This document shows positions 22,968-31,575 of a stretch of DNA of 34,066 bases, one piece after another. This stretch comes from Treponema sp. Its GTDB lineage: Bacteria; Spirochaetota; Spirochaetia; Treponematales; Breznakiellaceae. The stretch lies in contig JAISQJ010000122.1 in NCBI GenBank assembly GCA_031274285.1, positions 1-34,066 of the forward strand, in the 5' to 3' direction. The position numbers were made by a program, and so were the translations under genes. The notes below the pieces were generated by a model, which was given only the letters and a program-made list of their open reading frames with translations, did not search any database and had not been told where the DNA came from. Position 1 is the first letter of the stretch, and every line of letters starts with the position of its first letter.

Positions 22968-23849
22968 CTACCTCCGAAAGGGAACCACCCCGGGAACCCC
23001 GGCATCCAGCGCATAGACGGAGGTACTTGCGGTGATGTAGATGGTTTTGGCGTCCCTTCCGCCAAAACAAAAATTGCCCGCCTGTTCCGGAATAAAGAGG
23101 ACGGCTAGGGGAGTGCCGGCGCTGTCAAACACCCAGATCCCTCCGGGGCCCGTCACATATACATTGCCCAGAGTGTCCACTTTCATCCCGTCTACCGCCC
23201 CCTTGCCGTAGGATTCATCGACCTTGGCGAAAAGGCCGATCCTGGATGTTTTTCCGTCCTTGCCAAAACTAAAGGCATAGATACTCTGCTGTTTGGTATC
23301 GTTCACGTAGAGGACGGATTCGTCCGGCGAAAGGGCGATGCCATTGGGACGCTCAAAGACATCGTCCACCAACCGCGTTTCCCCCTTCGGGCTGACGGAA
23401 AAGATCCCGTTAAAACCCAATACCCTGGGGCCGCCGAGCATATCCGAATAGGGATCGGTAAAGAGGATGTACCCCTCTTTTGAGACCACCACATCGTTGG
23501 GGCTGTTCAGTTGCTTGCCGTTAAAGTCACTGACGATGGGAATACTTGCTTGATTATCCGCGTAGGCGATGCGGTGCGCCCCCGACTCCGCCGAAACAAT
23601 CCGCCCACGGGCATCCATGGACAAGCCGATAGCCCGATTCGAATTTTCCCGGTACAGAATCGCCCCGCTTTTTTCCGTCCATTTCCAAATCGTTAATTTC
23701 TGGAAATCGGTGAAGTAAAGGCAATCTTCCCCGCTGTCCCATACCGGCCCTTCGGTAAAGAGATAATCCCCCGTGGTAAGCTGCCGGAGATTCGTGCCGG
23801 GAAATAACCGATCCGCCTTCGGCGATAATTTCTTGATGGTGATATCCAT
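22968..23849 (-). CDS. SMP-30/gluconolactonase-like protein
   Basis: The ATG at 23849 is preceded by AAGGGAGA. An upstream ATG overlaps the previous stop in ATGA but lacks a Shine-Dalgarno, so I prefer 293 residues. The six-bladed propeller family is recognised from FTEGPVW (metal-binding E33), NSPNDVVV (N118), RPNGIALSPDE, LYVNDT and DGMKVDTLGNVYVTGPGGIWVF (metal-binding aspartate). Members hydrolyse sugar lactones, producing aldonic acids after sugar oxidation. No signal peptide, so cytoplasmic. Its place behind an aldo/keto reductase and ahead of a sugar-type importer suggests lactone formation in the pathway. Confidence 0.88.
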   Translation of the reverse strand: MDITIKKLSPKADRLFPGTNLRQLTTGDYLFTEGPVWDSGEDCLYFTDFQKLTIWKWTEKSGAILYRENSNRAIGLSMDARGRIVSAESGAHRIAYADNQASIPIVSDFNGKQLNSPNDVVVSKEGYILFTDPYSDMLGGPRVLGFNGIFSVSPKGETRLVDDVFERPNGIALSPDESVLYVNDTKQQSIYAFSFGKDGKTSRIGLFAKVDESYGKGAVDGMKVDTLGNVYVTGPGGIWVFDSAGTPLAVLFIPEQAGNFCFGGRDAKTIYITASTSVYALDAGVPGVVPFRR

Positions 23850-23866
23850 AGGGTCTCCCTTATTCG

Positions 23867-24901
23867 TCATGTTACGGCCGTTGGGTTGGGCATATCGGGG
23901 TAGGGATTCTGCTCCATAAGGGGCGGGAAAATTTCATCCATACGCTTGAGGGTTGATTCATCAAGGCGTATATCAACACAGTGCAGAAGCTCTTTCAGGT
24001 CGTCGATAGAATTAGGGGCGATGATCACCGAAGTAATGGCCGGTTGCCGCAGTTCCCAGGCCAGGGTAACGTTGGCCGGAGATTCCCCGATTTCGCGGCA
24101 GAGCTTGCTGTACGCTAAAACGGTGTCGTGCAGATACTCGAAGTTGTGTTTTTTCTCCGCATTTTGACTCTTCCGCTTGTTGGGGTTAAGGGCATCCATA
24201 CCCAAAACACCCCGGAACAGCGGGCTGTAGATGGTAATGCCGATCCCCTGGTCCAGGGCCATGGGTAAAAGTTCATGCTCGGCAAGCCGGTTAAAGGGGG
24301 TATACAGGTGCTGCTCGTTGACCAGCCCCATGAAGCCCCGCTGTTTGGCCGCCATCTGCCCCTTCATGATCTGCCACGCGTTGTGCTGGCTGGAGCCGAT
24401 ATAATCCACCTTACCGGCCCGTACCGCGCTCTCAAAGGCCTCCCAAATTTCGTCCCAGCCGGTTTCATTATCCCGCTGGTGCATCTGGTAGAGTTCGACA
24501 TGATCGGTCTGGAGCCGCCGCAGGGAGGCTTCCAGATGGCGGCGAATTTTGTAGATGGAATAGCCGATGCGGTTGTTGGGGCCGTCAACCTGATCCATCT
24601 CGTAAATTCTGCCCACCTTGGTACCCAAAACCGTTTTTTCGCGGCGGTTCCCGCCGGTTTTGAACCATCGGCCGATGATCTCTTCCGACATGCCCCGGTG
24701 ATCCAGGGGGCCGTACACATTCGAGGTGTCAAAAAAATTGATGCCCACGTCCAGGGCATAATCCATAATCTTGAAGGCTTCCTGTTCGGCCACCACTCCC
24801 CAATCATGGTAGCCCCGGGAAGTACCCATCCCGAAATTCGCACAGCCAAGACAAATTTTACTGACAAAAAGTCCCGTACGGCCCATCCGTGTATAGTTCA
24901 T
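23867..24901 (-). CDS. Aldo/keto reductase (paralogue 2)
   Basis: The frame is open well upstream, but the ATG at 24901, with GGGGG upstream, fits the family start and lies downstream of a strong promoter. The 344-residue enzyme has the tetrad D58, Y63, K95 and H141 (FFDTSNVYG, GTKVG, YQMHQRD). It shares many segments with the reductase at 16371-17411, consistent with duplication or paired recruitment. The C-terminal ITSVIIAPNSIDDLKELL is the coenzyme-binding region. First gene of a two-gene unit with the gluconolactonase-like gene. Confidence 0.9.
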   Translation of the reverse strand: MNYTRMGRTGLFVSKICLGCANFGMGTSRGYHDWGVVAEQEAFKIMDYALDVGINFFDTSNVYGPLDHRGMSEEIIGRWFKTGGNRREKTVLGTKVGRIYEMDQVDGPNNRIGYSIYKIRRHLEASLRRLQTDHVELYQMHQRDNETGWDEIWEAFESAVRAGKVDYIGSSQHNAWQIMKGQMAAKQRGFMGLVNEQHLYTPFNRLAEHELLPMALDQGIGITIYSPLFRGVLGMDALNPNKRKSQNAEKKHNFEYLHDTVLAYSKLCREIGESPANVTLAWELRQPAITSVIIAPNSIDDLKELLHCVDIRLDESTLKRMDEIFPPLMEQNPYPDMPNPTAVT

Positions 24902-24916
24902 ACAACCCCCTGTTTT

Positions 24917-24935
24917 AATTATTGGAACAACAATT
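24917..24935. promoter_or_regulatory. Candidate operator upstream of aldo/keto reductase 2
   Basis: A 19-bp near-perfect palindrome with arms AATTaTTG and CAAcAATT around GAA (7 of 8 pairs) lies between the predicted start point and the Shine-Dalgarno. Its size and position fit a dimeric repressor site. Confidence 0.55.
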
Positions 24936-24950
24936 TTAATATACGGACAT

Positions 24951-24979
24951 ATCATAACCGGACGCTTGGGGCTTGTCAA
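24951..24979 (-). promoter_or_regulatory. Promoter of the reductase/gluconolactonase unit
   Basis: On the minus strand TTGACA (24979-24974) and TATGAT (24956-24951) are exactly 17 bases apart, with the start expected near 24944. A TTTTTTTG run precedes the -35. This near-consensus promoter contrasts with the weaker ones of the high-GC housekeeping genes. Confidence 0.85.
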
Positions 24980-25066
24980 CAAAAAAATAGCCTGATGCGC
25001 CCGGCAAAACCGAGGGTACTTGACTATTTTAATCAAGAAATGGGCCGCTAGAGAGGAGAAGTGGCT

Positions 25067-26239
25067 CTACTTCAAAATATACGTCTTAATCGGCGGGAAT
25101 CCGTTAAAGCCCACGGAGGCGTAGGTGGCGGTGTAGGCCCCGGCGCTGAGGAAGTAGAGCCGGTCCCCGATTTTCAGGTCCACCGGAAGGCGGTATTTGT
25201 AGTCCTCGTAGAGGATGTCCATGCTGTCGCAGGTGGGGCCCGCGAGGATCACCTCCGCCTCCTTGCAGCCCGGCGCATCCTTGCTGGTGACGATGGGGTA
25301 TTTGATCGATTCGTCCAGGGTTTCCATGAGGCCGTTGAACCTTCCCGTATCCATGTAGACCCAGCGGTTCAGGGCGGTGTTGTTTTTCCGGGAGATCAGG
25401 ACCACCTCGGAAACCAGGATGCCGCAGTTCCCCACCAGGGAGCGGCCCGGTTCCAGAATGATCTTGGGGAGATCATCCCCAAAGTCGTCGATAAGGTAAC
25501 GTTTTATTTCCGCCGCGTATTCTGACAGGTCGTTGGTGGCCTGGGTGTAGGGGGCGGGGAAACCGCCCCCCATGTTGATCATGGAAAGCCGGATTCCCTC
25601 GTCCTCCTCCAGGGAGGAAAAGAGGTACTTGGTCTTGGCTATGGCATCGTCCCATTGGCCTATGTCCCGCTGCTGGCTCCCCACATGGAAACTGATGCCG
25701 CAGGGGACAAGCCCCAGGTCGCGGGCCATAATCAAAAGGTCGTAGGCCATGTCGGGGTGGCAGCCGAATTTGCGGGACAGGGGCCAGTCCGCGGTGGAGG
25801 ATGCGTCGATGAGGATTCGCACATAGACCTTGCTCCCCGGCGCATGGCTGGCCAGATGCCTAAGGTCGTCCTTGCTGTCGGTGGCGTAGAGCCGGACCCC
25901 CTTTTCATAAAAGTAGGCTATGTCACTGAGCTTCTTGATGGTGTTTCCGTAGGAAATCCGGTCCGGCCCGATGCCCAGGGAGAGGACCAGGTCCAGTTCC
26001 GGCCGGCTGGCGATATCGAAGTTGGAGTCCAACTCCGCCAGCAGGGAGATGATCTCCTTGTCCGGGTTTGCCTTTACGGCGTAGTAGATCTGGCTGTAGG
26101 GAAATAAGCCCCGGAGCCGCTGGTAGTTCAATTTAACGGTATCAAGGTTAAAGACAATGCAAGGGGTGGGGATCTCCCGAGAAAACTCAAGAAAATGCTC
26201 CCACTCCCTGTCGGAGATAAAATCGACCCTGTTTATCAT
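25067..26239 (-). CDS. Ornithine/lysine-type PLP-dependent decarboxylase
   Basis: The 390-residue fold-type III decarboxylase belongs to the Orn/DAP/Arg group 2. YYAVKANP carries the PLP lysine K56. HVGSQ and GGGFPAPY follow, EPGRSLV is the PLP phosphate region, and GPTCDSMD supplies the active-site cysteine C337 with the ODC-type CDxxD. The short length and CDSMD favour ornithine or lysine decarboxylase over diaminopimelate decarboxylase, giving putrescine or cadaverine. Composition returns to the high-GC type. The cassette promoter lies in the 165 bases downstream of its stop. GGGGG stands near the ATG as a Shine-Dalgarno. Confidence 0.88.
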   Translation of the reverse strand: MINRVDFISDREWEHFLEFSREIPTPCIVFNLDTVKLNYQRLRGLFPYSQIYYAVKANPDKEIISLLAELDSNFDIASRPELDLVLSLGIGPDRISYGNTIKKLSDIAYFYEKGVRLYATDSKDDLRHLASHAPGSKVYVRILIDASSTADWPLSRKFGCHPDMAYDLLIMARDLGLVPCGISFHVGSQQRDIGQWDDAIAKTKYLFSSLEEDEGIRLSMINMGGGFPAPYTQATNDLSEYAAEIKRYLIDDFGDDLPKIILEPGRSLVGNCGILVSEVVLISRKNNTALNRWVYMDTGRFNGLMETLDESIKYPIVTSKDAPGCKEAEVILAGPTCDSMDILYEDYKYRLPVDLKIGDRLYFLSAGAYTATYASVGFNGFPPIKTYILK

Positions 26240-26417
26240 CCCACGCCCCCGGTATAAAGCCCGGCAGGCTAGGAAGCGCTCCGCCGCGGGCCTATTTTCT
26301 TGGATGCTAACACATTCATCTTTTGTGCAAAAGAGGGCCTTTTGGCTTACATTTTAACCGGGAGGCCGGGGGACGGAAATCCCCGATACATTGGGGAGGA
26401 AAATCCGATAATCTAGT
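26240..26417. other. Divergent intergenic region
   Basis: No gene is seen. Short GC stems occur (GGGG/TCCCC at about 26369-26384 and CCCC/GGGG at 26381-26396). GATAAT (26407-26412) sits five bases before the ATG at 26418, without a convincing -35. A GGAGGA motif (26395-26400) is 17 bases away from that ATG and is too far to act as a normal Shine-Dalgarno. Confidence 0.4.
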
Positions 26418-27011
26418 ATGCGAATACCGATATGGCGGGTTCTCTGTTTGGCGGCCCTGGCGGCGGCCCTGGGAGCCCAGGAAACCCAGGGCTTAAGGCC
26501 GGGGGAAGGGCCGGCGGCCGCGGCGGATGATCTGGCGGATGCCTCCGGGGAACTGCCCCGGCAATTCCGGGAGATTCGGCTGGGCATGTCCCTGGAGGAA
26601 CTCAAAACCGCGCTGGCGGAGGACGGGCTTTTTAATTTCCGGGGGGACCGGGACGTGTCATTCCTCCATAACCCGCCGCAAAGCCTGGTGGAGACCACGG
26701 GCCTCTCCTTTATCAAGCGGGCCTTTTTCCAGTTCCAGGGGGACGGGCTTTTTATCATGGCCTTTACGATGAATACGGACCTTATCGATCACTACTCGGT
26801 TTTTACCGCCCTGACGGAAAAGTACGGGGAACCGGGGGATCTAAGCCCCCGGCAGTCGATCTGGGAAAACGGCAGTACCCGGCTGGCCCTGGAACGGCCC
26901 TTGACGGTAAAGTATATCGATATGGAGATCTTCAACGGAATCCTGGGGGAGTCCGGGGTACAGGAAACCCGGGAATTGCTGCGGCGTCAGGAATTTATCG
27001 ATGCCCTTTAG
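26418..27011 (+). CDS. Exported protein, unknown function
   Basis: The 197-residue protein has a signal peptide (residues about 5-20, ending ALGAQ). After a short Ala/Gly-rich linker there is one domain, starting FREIRLGMSLEELKTALAEDGLF and containing paired beta strands (AFFQFQGDGLFIMAFTM) and a final basic helix. The GMSLEEL opening resembles many small periplasmic domains, but I cannot name the family. It overlaps the DUF192 gene by 11 bases, so translation is probably coupled. The Shine-Dalgarno is missing or displaced. Confidence 0.7.
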   Translation: MRIPIWRVLCLAALAAALGAQETQGLRPGEGPAAAADDLADASGELPRQFREIRLGMSLEELKTALAEDGLFNFRGDRDVSFLHNPPQSLVETTGLSFIKRAFFQFQGDGLFIMAFTMNTDLIDHYSVFTALTEKYGEPGDLSPRQSIWENGSTRLALERPLTVKYIDMEIFNGILGESGVQETRELLRRQEFIDAL

Positions 27012-27453
27012 GGGGAAGCGCGGCAGTCTGCCGGCCCTCTGGATCCTCTTCCTGCTTGGGGCCTGCCAGGCCGGGTCCCTGGAACAGCGGGAGCTTACCA
27101 TCGAGCGGGCGGAGGGGGCGCCGGTAAGGCTGAGGGCGGAAATCGCCCGTACCCCGGATGAACAGCAGCGGGGCCTTATGTACCGCAAGAGTCTTGACAA
27201 GGGCCGGGGCATGCTTTTCCTCTTTGACCGGGATCAGATCCTGTCCTTTTGGATGAAGAACACCCTTATCCCCCTCTCCATCGCCTACATCAAGTCCGAC
27301 GGGACCCTCCTGGAGATACGGGACATGAGCCCCCTGGACCAAACCCCGGTCCGTTCCTCCAGGGGGGTCCGCTATGCCCTGGAAGTGCCCCAAGGCTGGT
27401 TTGAGGAGGCGGGGATCAGGGCGGGGGATCGCTTGTTGTTGGACGGATTTTGA
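27001..27453 (+). CDS. DUF192 lipoprotein
   Basis: The 150-residue protein has a lipobox LGAC (C22). The mature ~125 residues match DUF192: EIARTPDEQQRGLMYRKSL, GMLFLFDRDQILSFWMKNTLIPLSIAYI and RYALEVPQGWFEEAGIRAGDRL are the conserved blocks. The family's function is not established. The ATG is embedded in the end of the preceding gene. It is followed after 28 bases by clpC. Confidence 0.88.
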   Translation: MPFRGKRGSLPALWILFLLGACQAGSLEQRELTIERAEGAPVRLRAEIARTPDEQQRGLMYRKSLDKGRGMLFLFDRDQILSFWMKNTLIPLSIAYIKSDGTLLEIRDMSPLDQTPVRSSRGVRYALEVPQGWFEEAGIRAGDRLLLDGF

Positions 27454-27481
27454 TGGTATACTCAGCTTTGGGAGGGCGGAC

Positions 27482-30085
27482 TTGTTCAAGGGTGTGACCC
27501 AGCGGGTTCAGCGGATATACACCGCGGCCAATAAAGAAGCCCAGCGTCTCAATGCGGAAAAACTGCTCCCCGAGCATCTGATCATTGCCCTCCTCAAGGA
27601 AGGGGCGGGGATTGCCTGTAAAGCCCTGATGTTTCTGCGAATCGACCTGCTGGAATTCCGCCAGGCCCTGGAAACGGGCCTTCCCCGCGGGCCGGGAACC
27701 CCTTACCATGGCGAAATACTCCCCTCCAACCGGACCTCCCTGCTTTTGAAGGCCGCCACCAAAGAGGCCCGTAACATGGGCTGCGAGTATGTGGGGACCG
27801 AGCATTTCCTCCTTGCCGGTATGCAGGAGCAGGGGGCCGCGGTTCAAAGCTACCTTGCCCGGCACGGGGTGGATACGGAGATGCTGCGGGTGGTGGTCCA
27901 GACCACCTTTAACCGGCCTTCCCGGGGGGAGCTTTCCGGATCGTCCTGGGCCGGCATGGCCCCGGAGCTTTCGCCCATGGGCGTCCCGTCGATGGGCGGT
28001 CCGGGCTGGTCCTTCCACCGGGAGGGGGAACATAAGTCCCACAGCCCCCGCGTCAGGCCCGCGTCCTACCCGGTACTTACCCCCACCTTAAACGAATTTT
28101 CCCGGGACCTTACGGAACTGGCCAGACGGGGGGACATGGACCCCGTGGTGGGCCGCCGGAAAGAGATCAGCCGGGCGGTAAGGATCCTGGCCCGCAGGAC
28201 CAAGAATAACCCGGTCCTGGTGGGGGAGCCGGGGGTCGGCAAGACCGCCATTGTGGAGGGCATCACCCAGCTTCTGGCCGGGGAGGACGCGCCCGCGGCC
28301 CTGGCGGGGAAGCGCATCCTCTCCCTGGACATGGGTTCCGTGGTGGCGGGCACCAAGTACCGGGGAGAGTTTGAGGAGCGGCTCAAGAAGATCATCCGGG
28401 AAATTTCCCAGGCCGGGAACGTGATCCTCTTTATCGACGAAATACACACGATTATCGGCGCGGGCGGGGCGGAGGGGACCATTGACGCGTCCAACATGCT
28501 GAAACCCGGCCTTTCCCGCGGGGAGATTCAGTGCATCGGCGCCACCACCCTGGGGGAGTACCGCCGGCATTTTGAAAAGGACGCCGCCCTGGAACGGCGT
28601 TTTCAGGCGATCCTGGTGGAGGAACCGGGGACCGCCGATACCCTGGAGATTCTCAAGGGCATACAGAAAAAGTACGAAGATTGCCACCATGTTGCCTATT
28701 CAAGCGAGGCGGTGGAGCAGGCGGTGAACCTGGCCCAGCGCTACATCAGCGGCCGTTTCATGCCCGATAAGGCCATCGATATCCTGGACGAGGCGGGGGC
28801 CATGCGTAAGCTGGAAAAGGCAAGCCAGCCCCCGGAAATTTCCGGCATCGAGGCGGAAATACGGCTCCTTACCGAAGAGAAGGGGGCCCTGGTACGGGCC
28901 CAGGACTACGAACATGCGGCGGAACTGAGGGACCGGGTACAGGGGCTGCGATCCAAACTGCAATCCATACAGGCGGCCTGGGAACGGGCCTCCCAGACCG
29001 AGGTAGCCCAGGTGGAGGAGGGGGATATCCGCCGGGTGGTGGCGGAATTAACGGGGATTCCCCTGCAGCATCTGGAGGAACAGGAATCCCGCCGGCTCCT
29101 GGGTATTGAGGAAGAACTCCATAAATCGGTTATTGGCCAGGATGATGCGGTTTACCGGATCGCCAACGCGGTGCGCCGTTCACGGGCGGGGATTGCCCAT
29201 CCCGGCCGGCCCCAGGGAACCTTTATCTTCCTGGGCCCCACCGGGGTAGGCAAAACCCTGCTTGCCAAGCAGTTGGCCCGCTACCTCTTCGGCAGTGAAG
29301 AATCCCTGGTCCGAATCGATATGTCCGATTACATGGAGAAGCACAACGTGTCCCGCATGGTGGGGGCCCCGCCGGGATACATCGGCTACGAGGAAGGGGG
29401 GCTGCTCACTGAGAAGATTCGGAGGAACCCCTACCGGGTGGTGCTGTTCGACGAGATCGAAAAGGCCCACCGGGACGTGTTCAACCTGCTCCTCCAGGTC
29501 ATGGAGGAGGGGGAGCTGAAGGATAACCTGGGCCACACCGTAAGCTTCCGCAACACGGTGATCATCATGACCAGCAATGCGGGGGTCCGGGAAATATCCA
29601 GGGATTCCCGGCTTGGCTTTGGCACAGGTTCGGGGATTATGGACATGAAGGAGATCGAAGCCCAGGCCCTGGGGGAACTGCGGCGCCTCTTTAGCCCCGA
29701 ATTCCTTAACCGGGTGGATGATATCGTGGTCTTTCACCCCCTGGACCAAAAGCAGGTGGGGGCGATCTTTGATCTCCAGGCCGAAGAACTGGTCTGCCGC
29801 CTGGCGGAGCAGGGCTACGGCCTTAAGATCCTTCCCGGCGCCCGGAAATTGCTCATCGAAAAGGGCTGGGACCCCAAATTCGGCGGACGGCCCATGCGGC
29901 GGACCATCCAGAAAGAGCTGGAGGATCCCCTGTCCATACTCATCCTGGACAGCGTGTGGCCCGCGGGCACGGTATTCTGCGCCGAAGCCCGGAAGGGGAA
30001 GCTGCGGCTCTCCGGCAGCGCCCCGGGAGCGCGTAAACCTGTGCCCCCGGCCCCGGTTGCCTCGGCCCCGGCGACCGCCCCGTAA
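27482..30085 (+). CDS. clpC: ClpC-type AAA+ unfoldase
   Basis: I place the start at the TTG at 27482, six bases after GGGAGGG, because the N-domain homology (LFKGVTQRVQRIYTAANKEAQRL) begins there. An upstream ATG would add 36 unrelated residues inside the DUF192 gene. The protein is 867 residues: a Clp N-domain with two repeats (about 1-150), a linker, D1 with Walker A GEPGVGKT (248-255), a UVR-like middle region (about 455-492, AQDYEHAAELRD), and D2 with Walker A GPTGVGKT (585-592). A ClpP-docking LGF loop lies near residue 711. It unfolds proteins for ClpP, which is not in this window. Confidence 0.92.
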   Translation: MFKGVTQRVQRIYTAANKEAQRLNAEKLLPEHLIIALLKEGAGIACKALMFLRIDLLEFRQALETGLPRGPGTPYHGEILPSNRTSLLLKAATKEARNMGCEYVGTEHFLLAGMQEQGAAVQSYLARHGVDTEMLRVVVQTTFNRPSRGELSGSSWAGMAPELSPMGVPSMGGPGWSFHREGEHKSHSPRVRPASYPVLTPTLNEFSRDLTELARRGDMDPVVGRRKEISRAVRILARRTKNNPVLVGEPGVGKTAIVEGITQLLAGEDAPAALAGKRILSLDMGSVVAGTKYRGEFEERLKKIIREISQAGNVILFIDEIHTIIGAGGAEGTIDASNMLKPGLSRGEIQCIGATTLGEYRRHFEKDAALERRFQAILVEEPGTADTLEILKGIQKKYEDCHHVAYSSEAVEQAVNLAQRYISGRFMPDKAIDILDEAGAMRKLEKASQPPEISGIEAEIRLLTEEKGALVRAQDYEHAAELRDRVQGLRSKLQSIQAAWERASQTEVAQVEEGDIRRVVAELTGIPLQHLEEQESRRLLGIEEELHKSVIGQDDAVYRIANAVRRSRAGIAHPGRPQGTFIFLGPTGVGKTLLAKQLARYLFGSEESLVRIDMSDYMEKHNVSRMVGAPPGYIGYEEGGLLTEKIRRNPYRVVLFDEIEKAHRDVFNLLLQVMEEGELKDNLGHTVSFRNTVIIMTSNAGVREISRDSRLGFGTGSGIMDMKEIEAQALGELRRLFSPEFLNRVDDIVVFHPLDQKQVGAIFDLQAEELVCRLAEQGYGLKILPGARKLLIEKGWDPKFGGRPMRRTIQKELEDPLSILILDSVWPAGTVFCAEARKGKLRLSGSAPGARKPVPPAPVASAPATAP

Positions 30086-30109
30086 AGCTTCTAAGGACTT
30101 GCCCGGCTC

Positions 30110-31378
30110 CTAGATCACGGTTCCGGGGTACAGGGCCGCATTCTTGGGGATCACCACGATGCCGTCCACAATGTGGTAGTGGCCGTAGTTGCCGTCGCTG
30201 CGGTTGATGTTGTCAACGCCGATGCGGCAGCCGTCCCCTATGCATGCGTTCTTGTCGATGATGGCCCCCTTGACGATCACCCCCTTGCCGATACCCACGT
30301 TGGGAACCCGGGCCTCGGCATTCTGCTGTTTTTGAATCTCCGTCTCGTAGTAGTCGGCCCCCATGCACACCACCCCGTTCAGGCTGGACCCGGATTCGAT
30401 GATGGTCCTGACCCCCACAATCGAATTGGTAATCGAAGCGTTGGTAATGATGCAGCCCTCCGCGGCAATGGACTGGTTCATGTTGCTGAAATTCATCTTG
30501 GAGGGGGACAGGTTGCGGATATGGGTATAGATGGGCCTGTTCTCGTCGTAAAAATCGAAACGGGGCCGCAGGCTGGTCAGTTCAAGGTTGGCCTCGTAGA
30601 AGTTCCTGATGGTTCCGATATCCTCCCAGTAGCCGTCAAAGATATACGCGTTGACCTTGAGCTTGTTAATGGCCTGGGGGATGATCTCCTTACCGAAATC
30701 TGTAAGCTCGTTGGCCAGGCAGTCCTCCATGTTCCGGGAATTGAACACATAGATCCCCATGGAGGCAAGGAAAACATCCTCCCTGGGCCCCTTCTGCAAT
30801 TCCTGGGGCAGCTTAAAATCACTGATATCCTTGACGGGCCCCGGTTTTTCCAGAAATTCGACGATGCGGTTGTTCTTGTCCACCTTGAGGATCCCCAGTT
30901 GGCTGGCGCTTTCCCGGTTCACCGTGGTGCAGGCAATGGTAATGGCGGCGCCTGAGTCCTTGTGCTTCTTGAGGAGCTCCTGCAGGTCCATCCGGTAGAG
31001 CTGATCCCCGGAGAGGATAAGGTAGTACGAGGGATTCTGGGTCCTAAAGTGGGGGAAATTCTTGCGAACCGCATCGGCGGTGCCCTCGTACCAGCCCGAA
31101 TGTTCAAAGGTCTGTTCCGCGGCCAGGATTTCGACAAAGCCGTTGGTAAAGGTATCGAACACGTAGGTCTGGGCCAGGTGGAGGTGGAGGGATGCGGAGT
31201 TGAATTGGGTGAGGATATAGATACGCCGGAGTCCCGCATTGATGCAATTTGAAATAGGAATATCCACCAGCCGGTACTTGCCCCCAAAGGGAACCGCCGG
31301 TTTAGCCCGCGCCTGCGTAAGGGGGAACAGCCTGGTCCCCTTGCCTCCACCCAATACGATGGATAATACCTCTGACAT
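30110..31378 (-). CDS. glgC: Glucose-1-phosphate adenylyltransferase
   Basis: The ATG at 31378 has a perfect AAAGGAGG Shine-Dalgarno, giving 422 residues, the family length. The frame continues upstream but without homology. The product makes ADP-glucose from ATP and glucose-1-phosphate, the committed step of glycogen synthesis. The nucleotidyltransferase domain opens with LGGGKGTRLFPLTQARAKPAVPFGG, followed by DIPISNCINAGLRRIYILTQF and a LSGDQLYRMD metal site. A left-handed beta-helix occupies about 300-422. It is convergent with clpC, with only 24 bases between the stops and no visible terminator. Confidence 0.95.
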   Translation of the reverse strand: MSEVLSIVLGGGKGTRLFPLTQARAKPAVPFGGKYRLVDIPISNCINAGLRRIYILTQFNSASLHLHLAQTYVFDTFTNGFVEILAAEQTFEHSGWYEGTADAVRKNFPHFRTQNPSYYLILSGDQLYRMDLQELLKKHKDSGAAITIACTTVNRESASQLGILKVDKNNRIVEFLEKPGPVKDISDFKLPQELQKGPREDVFLASMGIYVFNSRNMEDCLANELTDFGKEIIPQAINKLKVNAYIFDGYWEDIGTIRNFYEANLELTSLRPRFDFYDENRPIYTHIRNLSPSKMNFSNMNQSIAAEGCIITNASITNSIVGVRTIIESGSSLNGVVCMGADYYETEIQKQQNAEARVPNVGIGKGVIVKGAIIDKNACIGDGCRIGVDNINRSDGNYGHYHIVDGIVVIPKNAALYPGTVI

Positions 31379-31478
31379 GCTCGCCCTCCTTTGCTTATCC
31401 CCCTTTGCGGGTTGTCGATGACACTCCGGCCGGCGGTGATTCGAGGGGGGAAGTCCCCTTGACGCCGAATGCCTTTTC

Positions 31479-31508
31479 AGTATAGTTCCTAAACCCCTTT
31501 TCTGTCGA
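31479..31508 (-). promoter_or_regulatory. Candidate glgC promoter
   Basis: On the minus strand TCGACA (31508-31503) and TATACT (31484-31479) are 18 bases apart. The leader to the ATG at 31378 is about 95 bases and holds a GGGG-AAGT-CCCC stem (31447-31458). For the divergent helicase, TTGTCA (31528-31533) and CATAAT (31550-31555), spacer 16, is a possible plus-strand promoter. Confidence 0.5.
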
Positions 31509-31575
31509 TGATATTTCATGCAAACCTTTGTCAATGTCTCTACTTTGTCCATAATTTCGTGATAGGCTCCTAAGT

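Noticed and set aside
14077-24901. The AT-rich cassette as a classical mobile element
   Set aside because: No integrase, transposase, phage gene, flanking tRNA or clear terminal repeats were seen, so only a compositional island is claimed.
30086-30109. Terminator between clpC and glgC
   Set aside because: The 24-base gap holds no stem with a T-run on either strand, so no terminator is annotated.
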